Positions 16,901 to 24,522 of a stretch of 64,000 nucleotides of DNA are shown here, piece by piece. A program made the translations under genes and the position numbers. Origin of the DNA: Prosthecobacter dejongeii (lineage in GTDB: Bacteria; Verrucomicrobiota; Verrucomicrobiia; Verrucomicrobiales; Verrucomicrobiaceae); the NCBI RefSeq assembly GCF_014203045.1, contig NZ_JACHIF010000006.1, positions 248,001 to 312,000 of the forward strand. Reading direction: 5' to 3'. A model generated the notes under the pieces. That model worked only from the letters and a program-made list of their open reading frames with translations, was not told where the DNA came from and did no database searches. Positions within the stretch are counted from its first letter, which is position 1; each line of letters begins with the position of its first letter.

Positions 16901-17615
16901 CTTGGCTGCCGAGCAGATCGTGGATTCTCTGTTCGCCGCCACTGGCAAGCCCTTCAAGACGGAAGAAGTCAGTCTGGATATTGATGGTCGGCGCGACATG
17001 AAAAGCTCCATCACTCTGGGCAACCCGACGCGTGCCTGGATGCTGGCTAGCACCAGCAATGAACGTGATCGCCCCAGCCTTAGCCTGCCGCGTATTCAGG
17101 CCGTCTGCGACGTGCTGGAAGCTTTCGGCTGGCGGGGTGCCCGTCAGGACCCGGTGAGCAGTCGCAATGATGATCCTAATGCTCTTCAACCTGCGATTCT
17201 CGGCAATGGCACCGTGGGCATTTGGCTCACTCGCCTGAGTGATGACCACGGCATCACGGCACTGGCTTTACAAGACATGCCGTTAGACCAGTTTGTGGAT
17301 ACACTCTACCTGCGCCTGCTTACCCGCAAGCCGACGACTGCTGAGCGTGAGCAATACATCGCCTATCTGAGCGAAGGTTATGATTCGCGCCTGCAACCTG
17401 TCTCGCCGGTGAAAGCTGGGCCGCGTTACCCACAGAAGTATGTTTCTTGGACGAACCACCTGGATGCTGCGGCGAATGCCTTGCGCATCGAAGAAGAGGC
17501 CGCTGCCCGCCGAGGCGATGCACCAACAGAGCGCCTGAGCAAAGACTGGCGCAATCGCCTGGAGGACGTCCTGTGGGCCCTACTGAACGCGCCTGAATGG
17601 GTCTTTGCTCCTTAA
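13911..17615 (+). CDS. LamG + Planctomycete-type cytochrome C + DUF1549 + DUF1553 protein
   Basis: Large exported protein of the PSD1 class. I start at ATG 13911 because it gives a clean signal peptide (ALPFLFLPGLLLA); an upstream frame adds 22 unlikely residues. Order: LamG/concanavalin-like domain (about 60-270), a PA14-like region (about 280-460), a cytochrome c-like domain with heme motif CFSCH at 577-581 and distal Met in YIMPPKGHP, DUF1549 (about 665-850) with a second CxxCH (CARCH, from residue 812), then DUF1553 (about 920-1230, for example NRLWQQYMGRGIVEPAEDWE). Proteins of this class pair with DUF1501 proteins, as here (next gene, 53 bases on). Their substrate is unproven; the carbohydrate-binding-like domains suggest polymers. 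Confidence 0.9.
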   Translation: MTRALPFLFLPGLLLAADPADDAKNAAQNDSTPVPKVSPLVKWTFEGKEPGELKGKATIEPTGPQKPIYPVFEKGNKAAVFTGKDSFIQVKETDLPETNLRFVQGDTISIEAWVNAEDLANGKYVYLIGKGRNKSDKFTAENQNWALRLKGEDGEARPCFLFRSRNKAGAENYHRWVSKEGFNPGSGWHHVAVTYTFGKPETMKAYVDGKKTSGGVWDIAGKTTEPPVSDADDVMIGTGYGGGAGNTLTGALDEIAVYREVLPEVLLAQRYQFQPPPPPIDAKKLPKGRVLVQICEDGVPPKNSWPALPPAPTETYTLDVFGLSEVPQKYVETGVRGDRPIPYLIRAASVVKLPAGKHRLLVRGRSATRLVIDGKPFLDLPFAKSDTGGHGRVSEQDEYLNLGPDFRFAPPGTQEMWAEFETKGGEHLFVIESMIGGVVGSSKKRPETGETVVAISYEGSETWELVGHDKVAYNDAGWAAYEKKQNTWLVEANAERRAKVRAKHDAYWAKRRDAAAKWLASAPAVKVPAPVKGYPANNEVDHFLNAKIDAVAAQYSAAKKDGVNFYKGVMPILEANCFSCHQGSKTKGDLKLDSLAEALKGGESDGPAIVPGKPEKSSLIARISTTDEDYIMPPKGHPLKAEQIAVIQRWISEGAVWPEMNVDRIEITDLSDDLAFLRRVTLDTVGVVPTLEEIAVFTADKSPNKRAKAIDRLLADKRWADKWMGYWQDALAENPNILNPTLNNTGPFRWYLHEALEDDRPMDLVVTELLRMQGSERFGGPAGFGTASGNDVPMAAKGTIISTAFLGVEMKCARCHDAPAHKSLQQDLFELAAMLEKKAVDVPKTSSVPMDKLHEGGRKPLIQVTLQPGTKVEPAWPFDEFAPEKLADTLAEDPKDTRDRLASLITAPQNERFAQVIANRLWQQYMGRGIVEPAEDWERGKPSHPELIRWLGREFVRGGYSLKNLSRIILNSHAYQRATDTQLTATSPLFASPAPRRLAAEQIVDSLFAATGKPFKTEEVSLDIDGRRDMKSSITLGNPTRAWMLASTSNERDRPSLSLPRIQAVCDVLEAFGWRGARQDPVSSRNDDPNALQPAILGNGTVGIWLTRLSDDHGITALALQDMPLDQFVDTLYLRLLTRKPTTAEREQYIAYLSEGYDSRLQPVSPVKAGPRYPQKYVSWTNHLDAAANALRIEEEAAARRGDAPTERLSKDWRNRLEDVLWALLNAPEWVFAP

Positions 17616-17668
17616 TTTTACGCCTTTTGAACGATTGAACTGCCTAACAGATTATTATCTTTAAGACC

Positions 17669-18937
17669 ATGAAACGTCGCCATTTTCTTCAGACTGCCGC
17701 CTTGGCTCCTTTTGCCTCCATGGGGGTGCGTGCCGCTACCTCAGCGCCGATCCCGATGGGGAAGGCGGAGCATTGCATCTTCATCTGGCTGGGTGGGGGC
17801 ATGTGCCAGGCGGATACTTTTGACCCCAAAGCTCTGGGGGACCCTAAGGCGAATCCCAAGAAGGCTGGCTCGGCCTATCCCTCCATTGAGACTTCGGTGC
17901 CCGGTGTGCGCGTGTGTGAGCACCTGCCTAAAACGGCACGACAGATGGAGCATGTAACGGCTGTGCGGACGGTGTTTCACAATGTGATCAACGAGCATGC
18001 CATCGCCACGAACTTCGTCCACACGGGGCGTCCAGTCAGCGGCAATACGACCTACCCTTCCATTGGCTCCATTGTGGCGCATCAGCGGGGTTCGGCGAAT
18101 CCCAAGGTGCCAGCGTACATGCTTATCGGTTATCCCAACCCTAGCCGTGGCCCTGGCTTCCTGGGCGCAAAGTATGGCAACATCTATCTATCTGATACGA
18201 AGGCTGGGCCGGCGGGATTTACCCGCCCCGACTATGTGACGTCGCAGCGCGTCAGTGCGCGTGAAAAGTTGCTGAAGCCATTGCAGGAGCGTGTGGCGAA
18301 AGAGGCGGCCCTGGCCGACTACGAAGCGGCCCAGCGTGAGGCCCTGCGTCTGGCCGGGCCCGAGTTCATGCGCAATTTCAATCTGGAGGAAGAATCTGCC
18401 GATCTACGCAATGCCTATGGCAGCGAGTTTGGCCAGCGCTGCCTGCTAGCACGCCGTCTCATCCAGGACGGGGTGCGTTTCATCGAGGTTTCGCATAACC
18501 TCGGGTTCGTCAACGGCACGGGCTGGGACACTCACAATGATGGGCAGGAAAACCAACACCTGTTGATCAAGGATCTGGATGATTCACTGGCCACGTTGAT
18601 TGTGGATCTGAAGACTCACGGCATGCTGGATAAAACGCTCATTGCGATTGGTACGGAGTTTGGCCGGCCTCCAGAGTTCGATGGTGGCGGCGGGCGCGGC
18701 CACCAGTGCAGCACCTTCAGCATGATTTTGGCCGGTGGTGGCCTTAAGCATTGCGGGGCCTATGGGGTGACGGATCATTTGTCGAAAGAGATCGTGGAAA
18801 ACCCAGTCTCCACGCCGGATTTCCACGCCACGATTCACGCAGCATTGGGCATCAATCCTTCTCATGAGCTGGTGGATGCTTCTCGTCCGGTGCCGATCAC
18901 GGATGCTGGCAAGCCTATCGCAGCCCTGTTCGGCTGA
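17669..18937 (+). CDS. DUF1501 (sulfatase-like fold) exported protein
   Basis: Partner of the upstream cytochrome/DUF1553 protein. The N-terminus [21 protein letters not shown] is a twin-arginine-type signal, so it is probably exported folded. The DUF1501 family has an alkaline-phosphatase/sulfatase-like fold. Landmarks visible here are [19 protein letters not shown] near the N-terminus, [32 protein letters not shown] and [20 protein letters not shown] near the C-terminus, holding the His/Asp residues expected to bind metal. No biochemical role is established for the family. Length (422) is normal. Expression is probably shared with the gene before it. Confidence 0.9.
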   Translation: MKRRHFLQTAALAPFASMGVRAATSAPIPMGKAEHCIFIWLGGGMCQADTFDPKALGDPKANPKKAGSAYPSIETSVPGVRVCEHLPKTARQMEHVTAVRTVFHNVINEHAIATNFVHTGRPVSGNTTYPSIGSIVAHQRGSANPKVPAYMLIGYPNPSRGPGFLGAKYGNIYLSDTKAGPAGFTRPDYVTSQRVSAREKLLKPLQERVAKEAALADYEAAQREALRLAGPEFMRNFNLEEESADLRNAYGSEFGQRCLLARRLIQDGVRFIEVSHNLGFVNGTGWDTHNDGQENQHLLIKDLDDSLATLIVDLKTHGMLDKTLIAIGTEFGRPPEFDGGGGRGHQCSTFSMILAGGGLKHCGAYGVTDHLSKEIVENPVSTPDFHATIHAALGINPSHELVDASRPVPITDAGKPIAALFG

Positions 18938-18949
18938 GGGCAAAAAGTG

Positions 18950-18979
18950 GCCCATTCAGGGGGACTATCCTGAATGGGC
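18950..18979 (+). terminator. Strong hairpin after the DUF1501 gene (terminator-like)
   Basis: GCCCATTCAGG (18950-18960) and CCTGAATGGGC (18969-18979) form a perfect 11-bp stem with an 8-base loop, 13 bases past the stop codon and 19 bases before the next start. No U-tract follows, so it may stabilise a 3' end or attenuate rather than terminate fully. Confidence 0.45.
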
Positions 18980-18998
18980 ATTCGACAAAGAATGAATC

Positions 18999-20303
18999 AT
19001 GAGGCATCCCGAAGCGTTTAAACTGTTGTTCATGCGCTTCCTCCTCCGAGCTGTCCGTTTTATCCTGCCCTTCGTTGTGCTGGGGGCCTGTGTCTTCGTG
19101 ACATGGTATCTACTAAAAAACCCACCGCCGCAGGAGAAAAAGGAGATGCCACCTACCTTCGTGCGGGTGGAGGGGACGGTGCTCAACAAGACGGAATACG
19201 AGCTGCGGGTCCGTTCCCAGGGAACGGTGCAGCCGCGCACACGCAGCACCCTGCTGCCTGAGGTGAGCGGCAAGATCATCGAGATCAGTCCGTCGTTTCG
19301 TCCGGGTGGCTTTTTCGGTCAGGGAGATGTGCTGATGCGACTGGACCCGCTGGACTATGAAACCGCCATTGTGATCGCCAAGGGCACGCTGGCCCAGGCG
19401 GAGGTGATGCTGGCGGAGGAAAAAGCGCGGGCAGACCAAGCGGTGGAAAACTGGCGTGCCATGGGCCGTACAGGGACGCCATCGGCCCTGGTGACACGGG
19501 CCCCGCAAGTGGCGAAAGCGGAGGCGGACGTGGCCTCGGCCAAGGCACAAATCATGAAGGCAGAGCGGGATCTGGAGCGCACCACCATTCGCTCTCCGTA
19601 TGCCTGCCAAGTGCTGGAGCAGGCGGTGGATGTGGGGCAGTTTGTCAGCCAGGGCACCATCTTGGGCCGCATCTTTGCTGTAGATTATGTGGAGATCCGC
19701 CTGCCTTTGCCCGAGCGTGAAAGTCAGTTTTTGAAGCTGCCGCAATCCTTCCGTGATCAAAGCACGGCGACCGAGGATGGAGCGAAGGTTTTCCTCAAAT
19801 CCATCGTCGCGGGTAAGCCGGTGGCCTGGGAGGGTAAGATCGTCCGCGTGGAGGGCTCCCTGGATGCTGAGACGCGCCAAGCCACCGCAGTGGCGCAGGT
19901 GACTGACCCGTATGCCCGGCGTGCAGATGGCTCACCTCCGCTCACTATCGGAGCCTTCGTGGAGGCTGAAATCTCGGGTGAGCCACTGCGGGATGTGTAC
20001 ATCATTCCACGCAATGCTGTGCGTGCGGGCAATGAGATCATCCTGATAGATCGGCCCCAGAATACCCTGCGCCGTCTGACCGTGGACCCTCTGGTGAGCA
20101 ATGAGAAACACATTGTGGTTTCTGCCTCTGCGGCGAAGGCACCGAAACCTGGAGATGTGCTCTGCATCACGCCGATTCCTTTCCCTGCGGATGGTGCCAG
20201 GGTGCTGCCCTCGATTGATGGGCAGATGGAGGCCGACACGGCCAAAGAGGACAAGCCTGCGGGGAAAGAGCCCCCCATGATGGTGAAACCAGCGACGACC
20301 TAA
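18999..20303 (+). CDS. Efflux RND-type periplasmic adaptor (HlyD/AcrA family), orphan
   Basis: Membrane-fusion protein that would link an RND pump to an outer-membrane channel. One N-terminal hydrophobic segment (ILPFVVLGACVFVTWYLL) anchors or exports it. The lipoyl half-motifs (VQPRTRSTLLPEVSGKIIEI and TTIRSPYACQVLEQAVDVG), the helical hairpin between them (LAQAEVMLAEEKARADQAVE) and the beta-barrel (ETRQATAVAQV) are all in order. The C-terminal 40 residues are charged and variable. ATG at 19032 (MRFLLRAV) is a plausible alternative start. No RND pump or TolC gene adjoins it: a hairpin precedes it and moaA converges from the other side, so its pump is unknown. Confidence 0.85.
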   Translation: MRHPEAFKLLFMRFLLRAVRFILPFVVLGACVFVTWYLLKNPPPQEKKEMPPTFVRVEGTVLNKTEYELRVRSQGTVQPRTRSTLLPEVSGKIIEISPSFRPGGFFGQGDVLMRLDPLDYETAIVIAKGTLAQAEVMLAEEKARADQAVENWRAMGRTGTPSALVTRAPQVAKAEADVASAKAQIMKAERDLERTTIRSPYACQVLEQAVDVGQFVSQGTILGRIFAVDYVEIRLPLPERESQFLKLPQSFRDQSTATEDGAKVFLKSIVAGKPVAWEGKIVRVEGSLDAETRQATAVAQVTDPYARRADGSPPLTIGAFVEAEISGEPLRDVYIIPRNAVRAGNEIILIDRPQNTLRRLTVDPLVSNEKHIVVSASAAKAPKPGDVLCITPIPFPADGARVLPSIDGQMEADTAKEDKPAGKEPPMMVKPATT

Positions 20304-20334
20304 ACCGTTACTTGCCCCCTTCCTAAGAAGTGGC

Positions 20335-21333
20335 CTAACCACCAATGGCGATCATGCGCCGATTCGGCAGATAGTTGTCGCGGAAGTCGTGCTCTTTCGG
20401 TTTCCGTTCCACAACGCCAAGGATGAAACTGGCCAGTTCGTCATCAGTGCAGCCGCTGCGCAGGACGTTGCGGAGGTCAAACTCCAGCCAGCTACCCAGG
20501 CAGGGGCGGAGCTTACCATCGCTAGTTAGGCGAAGTTTGTTGCAGGTCTCGCAAAAATGAAGGTTAGTCATCGCGCCGATGAAGCCGATTTTTTGTTCCG
20601 TGCCCGGCACGGCGTAATAGTTGGCGGGGCCGTTGGTCTTGAAGTCGGGCAGGGGAATCAGCGGGCCGGTGTGTTGCTCGATGAGCTGTTTGGCCGTGCC
20701 CGTGGCGAGGAAGTTATCCTCGCTGAGGACTTCTTGCGTGCTCACGGGCATGAGTTCGATGAAGCGCAGCAGCAGTCCCTTTTCCCAGGCGTAATTCATG
20801 AGGGGGACAAACTCGCGCTCCGTCTGGTTTTTCATCAGCACGCAGTTCAGGCGGATGCTGCGGAAACCGGCGGCGATGGCGGCATCAATGCCCTCCATCA
20901 CCTTCGGCAGGAGGTCGCGACTGGTACTCCGCTGGTAGGCGGCACGGTCCAGGGAGTCTAGCGAGACATTGGCGCTGCGCACACCTGCTTTGACAAGTCG
21001 CTCGGCCATGGTGACGCCGTTTTCCTGCTTGGAAAGCAAGGTGCCATTGGTCGAGATGCCGATTTCTTCGATGCCGGGGATAGCGGAGATCTGCGCGCAA
21101 AAATCCGCCACACCAGGGCGGGTGAGGGGCTCCCCCCCGGTCACGCGTACTTTGCGGATGCCGAGGCCTGCGCCCACGCGCAGCACTCGCAGCATTTCGT
21201 CATAGGTGAGGACTTCGTCTTTCGGGAACCAAGCCTGCTCCTCTTCCGGCATGCAATAACGGCAACGTTCGTTGCAGCGGTCCGTGATGGAAACGCGCAG
21301 GTAGGAAATGCGATGGCCGAAGGCGTCTTCCAC
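20335..21333 (-). CDS. moaA: GTP 3',8-cyclase MoaA (molybdenum cofactor synthesis)
   Basis: Radical SAM enzyme that, together with MoaC, converts GTP to cyclic pyranopterin monophosphate, the first stage of molybdopterin synthesis. The N-terminal [4Fe-4S]-SAM cluster motif is CNERCRYCMPEEE at about residue 20. The SAM-binding GGEPLTRPG follows near residue 65. The second, substrate-binding cluster is at the C-terminus (CETCNKLRLTSDGKLRPCL, about 263-281). Length (332) is normal. The last two residues are Gly-Gly (AIGG), as in other MoaA proteins, where this tail takes part in catalysis. The small monooxygenase-fold gene lies six bases upstream, so they are co-transcribed. No other moa or moe genes are in the window. 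Confidence 0.96.
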   Translation of the reverse strand: MEDAFGHRISYLRVSITDRCNERCRYCMPEEEQAWFPKDEVLTYDEMLRVLRVGAGLGIRKVRVTGGEPLTRPGVADFCAQISAIPGIEEIGISTNGTLLSKQENGVTMAERLVKAGVRSANVSLDSLDRAAYQRSTSRDLLPKVMEGIDAAIAAGFRSIRLNCVLMKNQTEREFVPLMNYAWEKGLLLRFIELMPVSTQEVLSEDNFLATGTAKQLIEQHTGPLIPLPDFKTNGPANYYAVPGTEQKIGFIGAMTNLHFCETCNKLRLTSDGKLRPCLGSWLEFDLRNVLRSGCTDDELASFILGVVERKPKEHDFRDNYLPNRRMIAIGG

Positions 21334-21339
21334 AGAAGT

Positions 21340-21627
21340 TTACTCCAGCACGGGGCCTTTGACGGACCAGCGTTTCGCGACGAAGCCCGTGGCCGATTTT
21401 TCCTTCCAGACGGCAAAGTGCGGGGTGAGGTAGTGGGCGTCCATGGCCTCTTTATCCACATAGCTTTCGCTGAGGGCAAAGAGGTTAGGCTGATCAAACT
21501 GGCGGCTCACCTCAAAGCGCAGGCAACCGGGCTCCTTCACGGACTCGGCAGCGTTGTAGGTGATGACTTCCAGAAACTCATCCACACGGGCTGGATCGAT
21601 CTCGAGAATGACGATGACATTAACCAT
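21340..21627 (-). CDS. Small antibiotic-biosynthesis-monooxygenase (ABM)-fold protein
   Basis: A 95-residue ferredoxin-like alpha/beta protein resembling putative quinol monooxygenases (YgiN type). Landmarks are VIVILEIDPARVDEFLEV at the start, the SVKEPGCLRFEV turn, LFALSESYVDKEAMDAHYLT, and PHFAVWKE with the His typical of the family. Members act as cofactor-free oxygenases on quinols or as small stress proteins; the substrate cannot be predicted. It is the first gene of a two-gene minus-strand operon with moaA. A functional link to molybdopterin synthesis is not known to me and may be coincidental. Confidence 0.82.
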   Translation of the reverse strand: MVNVIVILEIDPARVDEFLEVITYNAAESVKEPGCLRFEVSRQFDQPNLFALSESYVDKEAMDAHYLTPHFAVWKEKSATGFVAKRWSVKGPVLE

Positions 21628-21686
21628 AAAGACTCAGAGCCGATTTTACGCTAACATGCAACCTCGCGATACCGTATAAACGGGCT

Positions 21687-22892
21687 ATGTTCATTCACGC
21701 CATGAAGCTGACCACCCCCCTGTTTCTCCTCCTGGCCCTTACTCCCGCTCATTCCCAGGAGGTCAAGCCCGCCTCACCGCCACCTGCAAAGCCTGCGGAA
21801 GTGGTGAAACCCGCCGCTGAAGCTGCCCGTGAGAAACCCGCGCCCGTGGTCCCCAAACCAGAGGCGAAGCCTGCTGCTCCGACAACTCCCGCAGCGCCCC
21901 CGGCGGCTGCGCCCAAGCCCGTGACTCCTGCTGTTCCGCCCCCGGCCCCGAAACCTGAGACGAAGCCGGTTCCTGCACCCACGCCCAAGCCAGAGACAAA
22001 ACCCGCCCCTGCGGCGGCTCCGAAGCCTGCCCCAGCCCCTGCGGCTAAACCAGAGACAAAACCTGCGCCTGCCACACCGCCGCCAGCGGTTGCTCCCGCG
22101 AAACCGACGCCACCTCCGGCTCCGCCAAAGCCCGTTTCTGTCTTTAAGGACAAAGCCCTGGAAGCAGCCGTGCGGAAACAAGTCTTTGCCAAGCGTGACA
22201 ATCAAGAGCCCCTGACTGCGGCGGATGTGGCCTCCGTCTCCATCATTGAGGGGAAGGCCCTGGGCATCACAGACCTGACGGGGCTGGAAAGCTGCACGGC
22301 CCTAGCTTCACTGACTCTGCCTGAAAACAAAATCACGAACCTGGCTCCTCTCAAAGGCCTGGAGCGGCTGCAGTTTCTGGATGTGGGGAACAATCAGATC
22401 TCTGATCTGGCCCCGCTGGCAAGCTGCAAAGCTCTGCAATACGTGGAACTGACGAATAACAAGGTCGTGGATGTTTCTCCACTGGGGGGCATCGTGTCGC
22501 TGACTTCCCTTTATCTTGCCGGGAACCAGATCCAGGATGCGAAGCCGCTGTTTAAATTGCCCAAGGTCTGGACTCTTTATCTGGAGGGGAATCAAGTCCG
22601 TGATCTGGCTGGGATCGGCTCTTTGAAATGGTTGTCCATGCTGTCCCTGAAAGGCAATCAAGTGGTGGATCTTACCCCTCTGGAACCGCTGACGGATCTT
22701 CAATTCTTGTTCCTGGAGAACAATCAAATCGCGGACTTTTCTCCCCTGCATCGCATGTGGAAAAAGGACAACGAGGCGAGCCGTGAGTGGGCACCTTATT
22801 GCCAGATATTCATAGAGGGTAATCCGGTCAATGAAGCCTCCAAAAGACTGCTGGAAGAGATGAAGGCGGGTGGGGCGCGCCTCACTCCGTGA
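21687..22892 (+). CDS. Exported leucine-rich repeat (internalin-like) protein with Pro/Ala-rich stalk
   Basis: Signal peptide MKLTTPLFLLLALTPAHS; the Met at 21702 is the better start, since the first five residues add nothing. Residues 25-152 are an extremely Pro/Ala/Lys-rich stalk with recurrent KPETKPAPA units. A short cap (FKDKALEAAVRKQVF, LTAADVASVSIIEG) resembles internalin caps. It is followed by seven 22-residue LRRs of the SDS22/internalin type (pattern LxxLxLxxNxIxDLxPL), about residues 195-350. LRRs bind proteins, so an envelope or secreted binding role is likely, target unknown. The stalk could span the periplasm or cell wall. The upstream gene diverges and the downstream stretch is gene-free, so it is a single transcription unit. 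Confidence 0.85.
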   Translation: MFIHAMKLTTPLFLLLALTPAHSQEVKPASPPPAKPAEVVKPAAEAAREKPAPVVPKPEAKPAAPTTPAAPPAAAPKPVTPAVPPPAPKPETKPVPAPTPKPETKPAPAAAPKPAPAPAAKPETKPAPATPPPAVAPAKPTPPPAPPKPVSVFKDKALEAAVRKQVFAKRDNQEPLTAADVASVSIIEGKALGITDLTGLESCTALASLTLPENKITNLAPLKGLERLQFLDVGNNQISDLAPLASCKALQYVELTNNKVVDVSPLGGIVSLTSLYLAGNQIQDAKPLFKLPKVWTLYLEGNQVRDLAGIGSLKWLSMLSLKGNQVVDLTPLEPLTDLQFLFLENNQIADFSPLHRMWKKDNEASREWAPYCQIFIEGNPVNEASKRLLEEMKAGGARLTP

Positions 22893-23050
22893 CTCAACGG
22901 CAAACGCAGACTCTGCGATCGCGGTATTGCATGAGCTGTTCGGTGTTATAACTAGAGCGGTTTAAAAAATGATGTGGCCACATCGGCGTGTGGATACTGG
23001 GGTGATTCACTTCTAGTTTGATCTCTCATCCAGAGTTCCCAAAGAGTGTT

Positions 23051-23078
23051 TTCGCCCCCCCAAGAATTGGGGGGCGAA
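23051..23078. repeat. C/G-tract hairpin element
   Basis: TTCGCCCCCC (23051-23060) and GGGGGGCGAA (23069-23078) form a perfect 10-bp inverted repeat around CAAGAATT. It has no U-tract. It looks like a dispersed intergenic hairpin rather than a terminator. Confidence 0.55.
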
Positions 23079-23196
23079 GCCGCGAAGCGAAAGGCCCAGG
23101 TGAGTGGGGCGCAGCACGCAGAAAGTTTATATGCAAAGGCTGCCCTTTTACCCAAAGCGATGCTTGCAGTCTTCGATCCCCGAGAGCACTCGACCG

Positions 23197-23238
23197 CCCC
23201 TCACCCCTGGCCCTACTCTCCGCAAGCGGGGCGAGGGG
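23197..23238. repeat. REP-like intergenic element (CCCCTCACCCC ... GCAAGCGGGG ... GAGGGG)
   Basis: A 42-base element reading CCCCTCACCCC, then CTACTCTCCGCAAGCGGGG, then CGAGGGG, able to fold into an imperfect hairpin on the GCAAGC turn. From memory, near-identical CCCTCTCCCC-GCAAG-CGGGGAGAGGG elements are scattered in intergenic DNA of many unrelated bacteria. No partner copy is in this window. Confidence 0.45.
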
Positions 23239-23377
23239 GGACGTCTTTTCACTCTTGTTGGCTGAAGACCTAGAGGCAATTTAAAATGAATGGGAACCTG
23301 TAAGCCTTCGCCATTTGGGGATCCAATCTTTAGAGTGGGTTGAACCCGGATATAAAAGATCTGGCGGCGTCTCCAGA

Positions 23378-23422
23378 CAAAAGAAAGCCTGCCAGCGCCG
23401 GATCAGCGGCGCGTGGCAGGCT
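23378..23422 (-). terminator. Rho-independent terminator of the 23441-24379 gene
   Basis: On the minus strand AGCCTGCCA (23422-23414) pairs with TGGCAGGCT (23394-23386). A further 6-bp inner stem (GCGCCG/CGGCGC) with one bulged base makes a 15-bp hairpin, followed by TTCTTTTG. It lies 18 bases past the stop codon at 23441. Confidence 0.82.
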
Positions 23423-23440
23423 GAGTTTAAAAACTTTGGA

Positions 23441-24379
23441 TTAAGGCACTTCTTCGCCAGAGCCGGTGTAGATCCATTTCTCGACCTTGCCGTTTTTGAT
23501 CTGAGCCTGGGCTTCTGTATCGAATTTGCCGAACATGGTCTGGGTTTCGTATTTCACGATCACAGTCCAGACGCCTTCAGTCATCTGTGGCTCTCCCCAT
23601 TCCTTGATGCTTTCAGGTTTGATTTCGGTGACTTGGCCGGACTTCATGCTGGCTATCAGGAGTGGGTAGGTGCCGTCGGCATCGCGGGAAGGCTTGTCAT
23701 TGCTGGCGCTCGCGGTGGCTCCTTTGGTGGGAGGTGGAGCGTTTTTAGCGCGCTCTGCAGCGGCGAGTTTGAATTCGTGGGCGCGACGTAGGGTCTCGGT
23801 GCGGGCGATTTTCCAGCGATCGTAGATTTCGGTGAGAGTTTCCTTCAGATCGGTGTCATCCATTCCCACCTTGCCGCGCATGGGGGAGGTCTCGGTCGGG
23901 GAAACAAGGATGTCCATGCCATCCTGACCCACGGCGACGATGTTGCCACCTGCCTTCACTTGAGTGGCGGCGGTGGAATTGCCGATTTTCATCTGGAGAT
24001 CCAGATCCTTTTTCAGCTTCACTTGGCGTGGGAATGCGCTTTTGGGAATGTTGGCCCAGTTTTGAGTGGCCACTTCGATGGGGTCAAAGTTAGGGGCTAC
24101 AAATTCGCCATCCTTTGGTTTGACGGGCTCAGGCTTGGGGGCCTCGACCATGGGAGCTGGTTTTGGCGGTTCCATGACCGGCTTTGGGTCCTCCATGACT
24201 GGCTTGGGCGGGGCGATGACGACCACCTCCTTTTTGGGCTCAGCCTTGGGTGCGACGACGACTTCCTGCTTGGGTTTGTGTTTCTCAAACTTCATCGAAT
24301 CCGCGATGATCGGATACACATATTGGTAGGCCACATAGCCGACGGCTGCGGCGAGGATGAGAACGAGGATGCCTTTCAT
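23441..24379 (-). CDS. Membrane-anchored Pro/Lys/Val-rich protein of unknown function
   Basis: I do not recognise the family. Residues 1-27 form a single N-terminal membrane anchor (ILVLILAAAVGYVAYQYVYP). Residues 33-95 are a stiff Pro/Lys/Glu/Val stalk with repeated PKPVMEDPKP and APKPEP units, similar in character to periplasm-spanning linkers. Residues 100-205 look folded and may be an SH3-like module (VKLKKDLDLQMKIG, KAGGNIVAVGQDGMDILVSP). A helical stretch (LKETLTEIYDRWKIARTETL) follows, then an Ala/Pro linker and a small C-terminal domain (about 245-312). It probably extends from the inner membrane into the periplasm. It is monocistronic with its own terminator. Confidence 0.7.
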   Translation of the reverse strand: MKGILVLILAAAVGYVAYQYVYPIIADSMKFEKHKPKQEVVVAPKAEPKKEVVVIAPPKPVMEDPKPVMEPPKPAPMVEAPKPEPVKPKDGEFVAPNFDPIEVATQNWANIPKSAFPRQVKLKKDLDLQMKIGNSTAATQVKAGGNIVAVGQDGMDILVSPTETSPMRGKVGMDDTDLKETLTEIYDRWKIARTETLRRAHEFKLAAAERAKNAPPPTKGATASASNDKPSRDADGTYPLLIASMKSGQVTEIKPESIKEWGEPQMTEGVWTVIVKYETQTMFGKFDTEAQAQIKNGKVEKWIYTGSGEEVP

Positions 24380-24522
24380 GGGAGTGGATGCGACTGTGGT
24401 CTGGCCTGAAAAAAATTCAATGGGGAGACTTCCTCTTTCTTAACGAACACCTGCACGCTGTTCTTGGGGTGGAAGTGGAGCTTCTCGTGCAAACTCCGAA
24501 AAAGGCCCTGGTAGGATGAAGT

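Larger units (their letters stand above)
22893..23377. other. Gene-free interval with hairpins and a palindrome
   Basis: About 485 bases without a convincing gene. Short open frames on both strands (up to 88 codons) run through the hairpins, lack recognisable domains and look like chance. The interval holds a 14-base perfect palindrome (GATGTGGCCACATC, 22971-22984) and two hairpin elements listed separately. An A/T-rich patch at 22960-22972 precedes the palindrome. No RNA gene is recognisable. Confidence 0.5.

Noticed and set aside
21960..22130. Repeated units considered as a possible CRISPR or DNA satellite
   Set aside because: They are in-frame KPETKPAPA codon repeats of a protein stalk without spacers.
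21749..22205. Gly/Ala-rich and Arg-rich minus-strand frames of about 145-150 codons
   Set aside because: They are the complement of the Pro/Ala/Lys stalk of the LRR gene and only mirror its repeats.
23018..23284. Small open frames of 67-88 codons in the gene-free stretch on both strands
   Set aside because: They run through hairpin and REP-like DNA, lack start signals and have no recognisable domain; a real small gene cannot be fully excluded.
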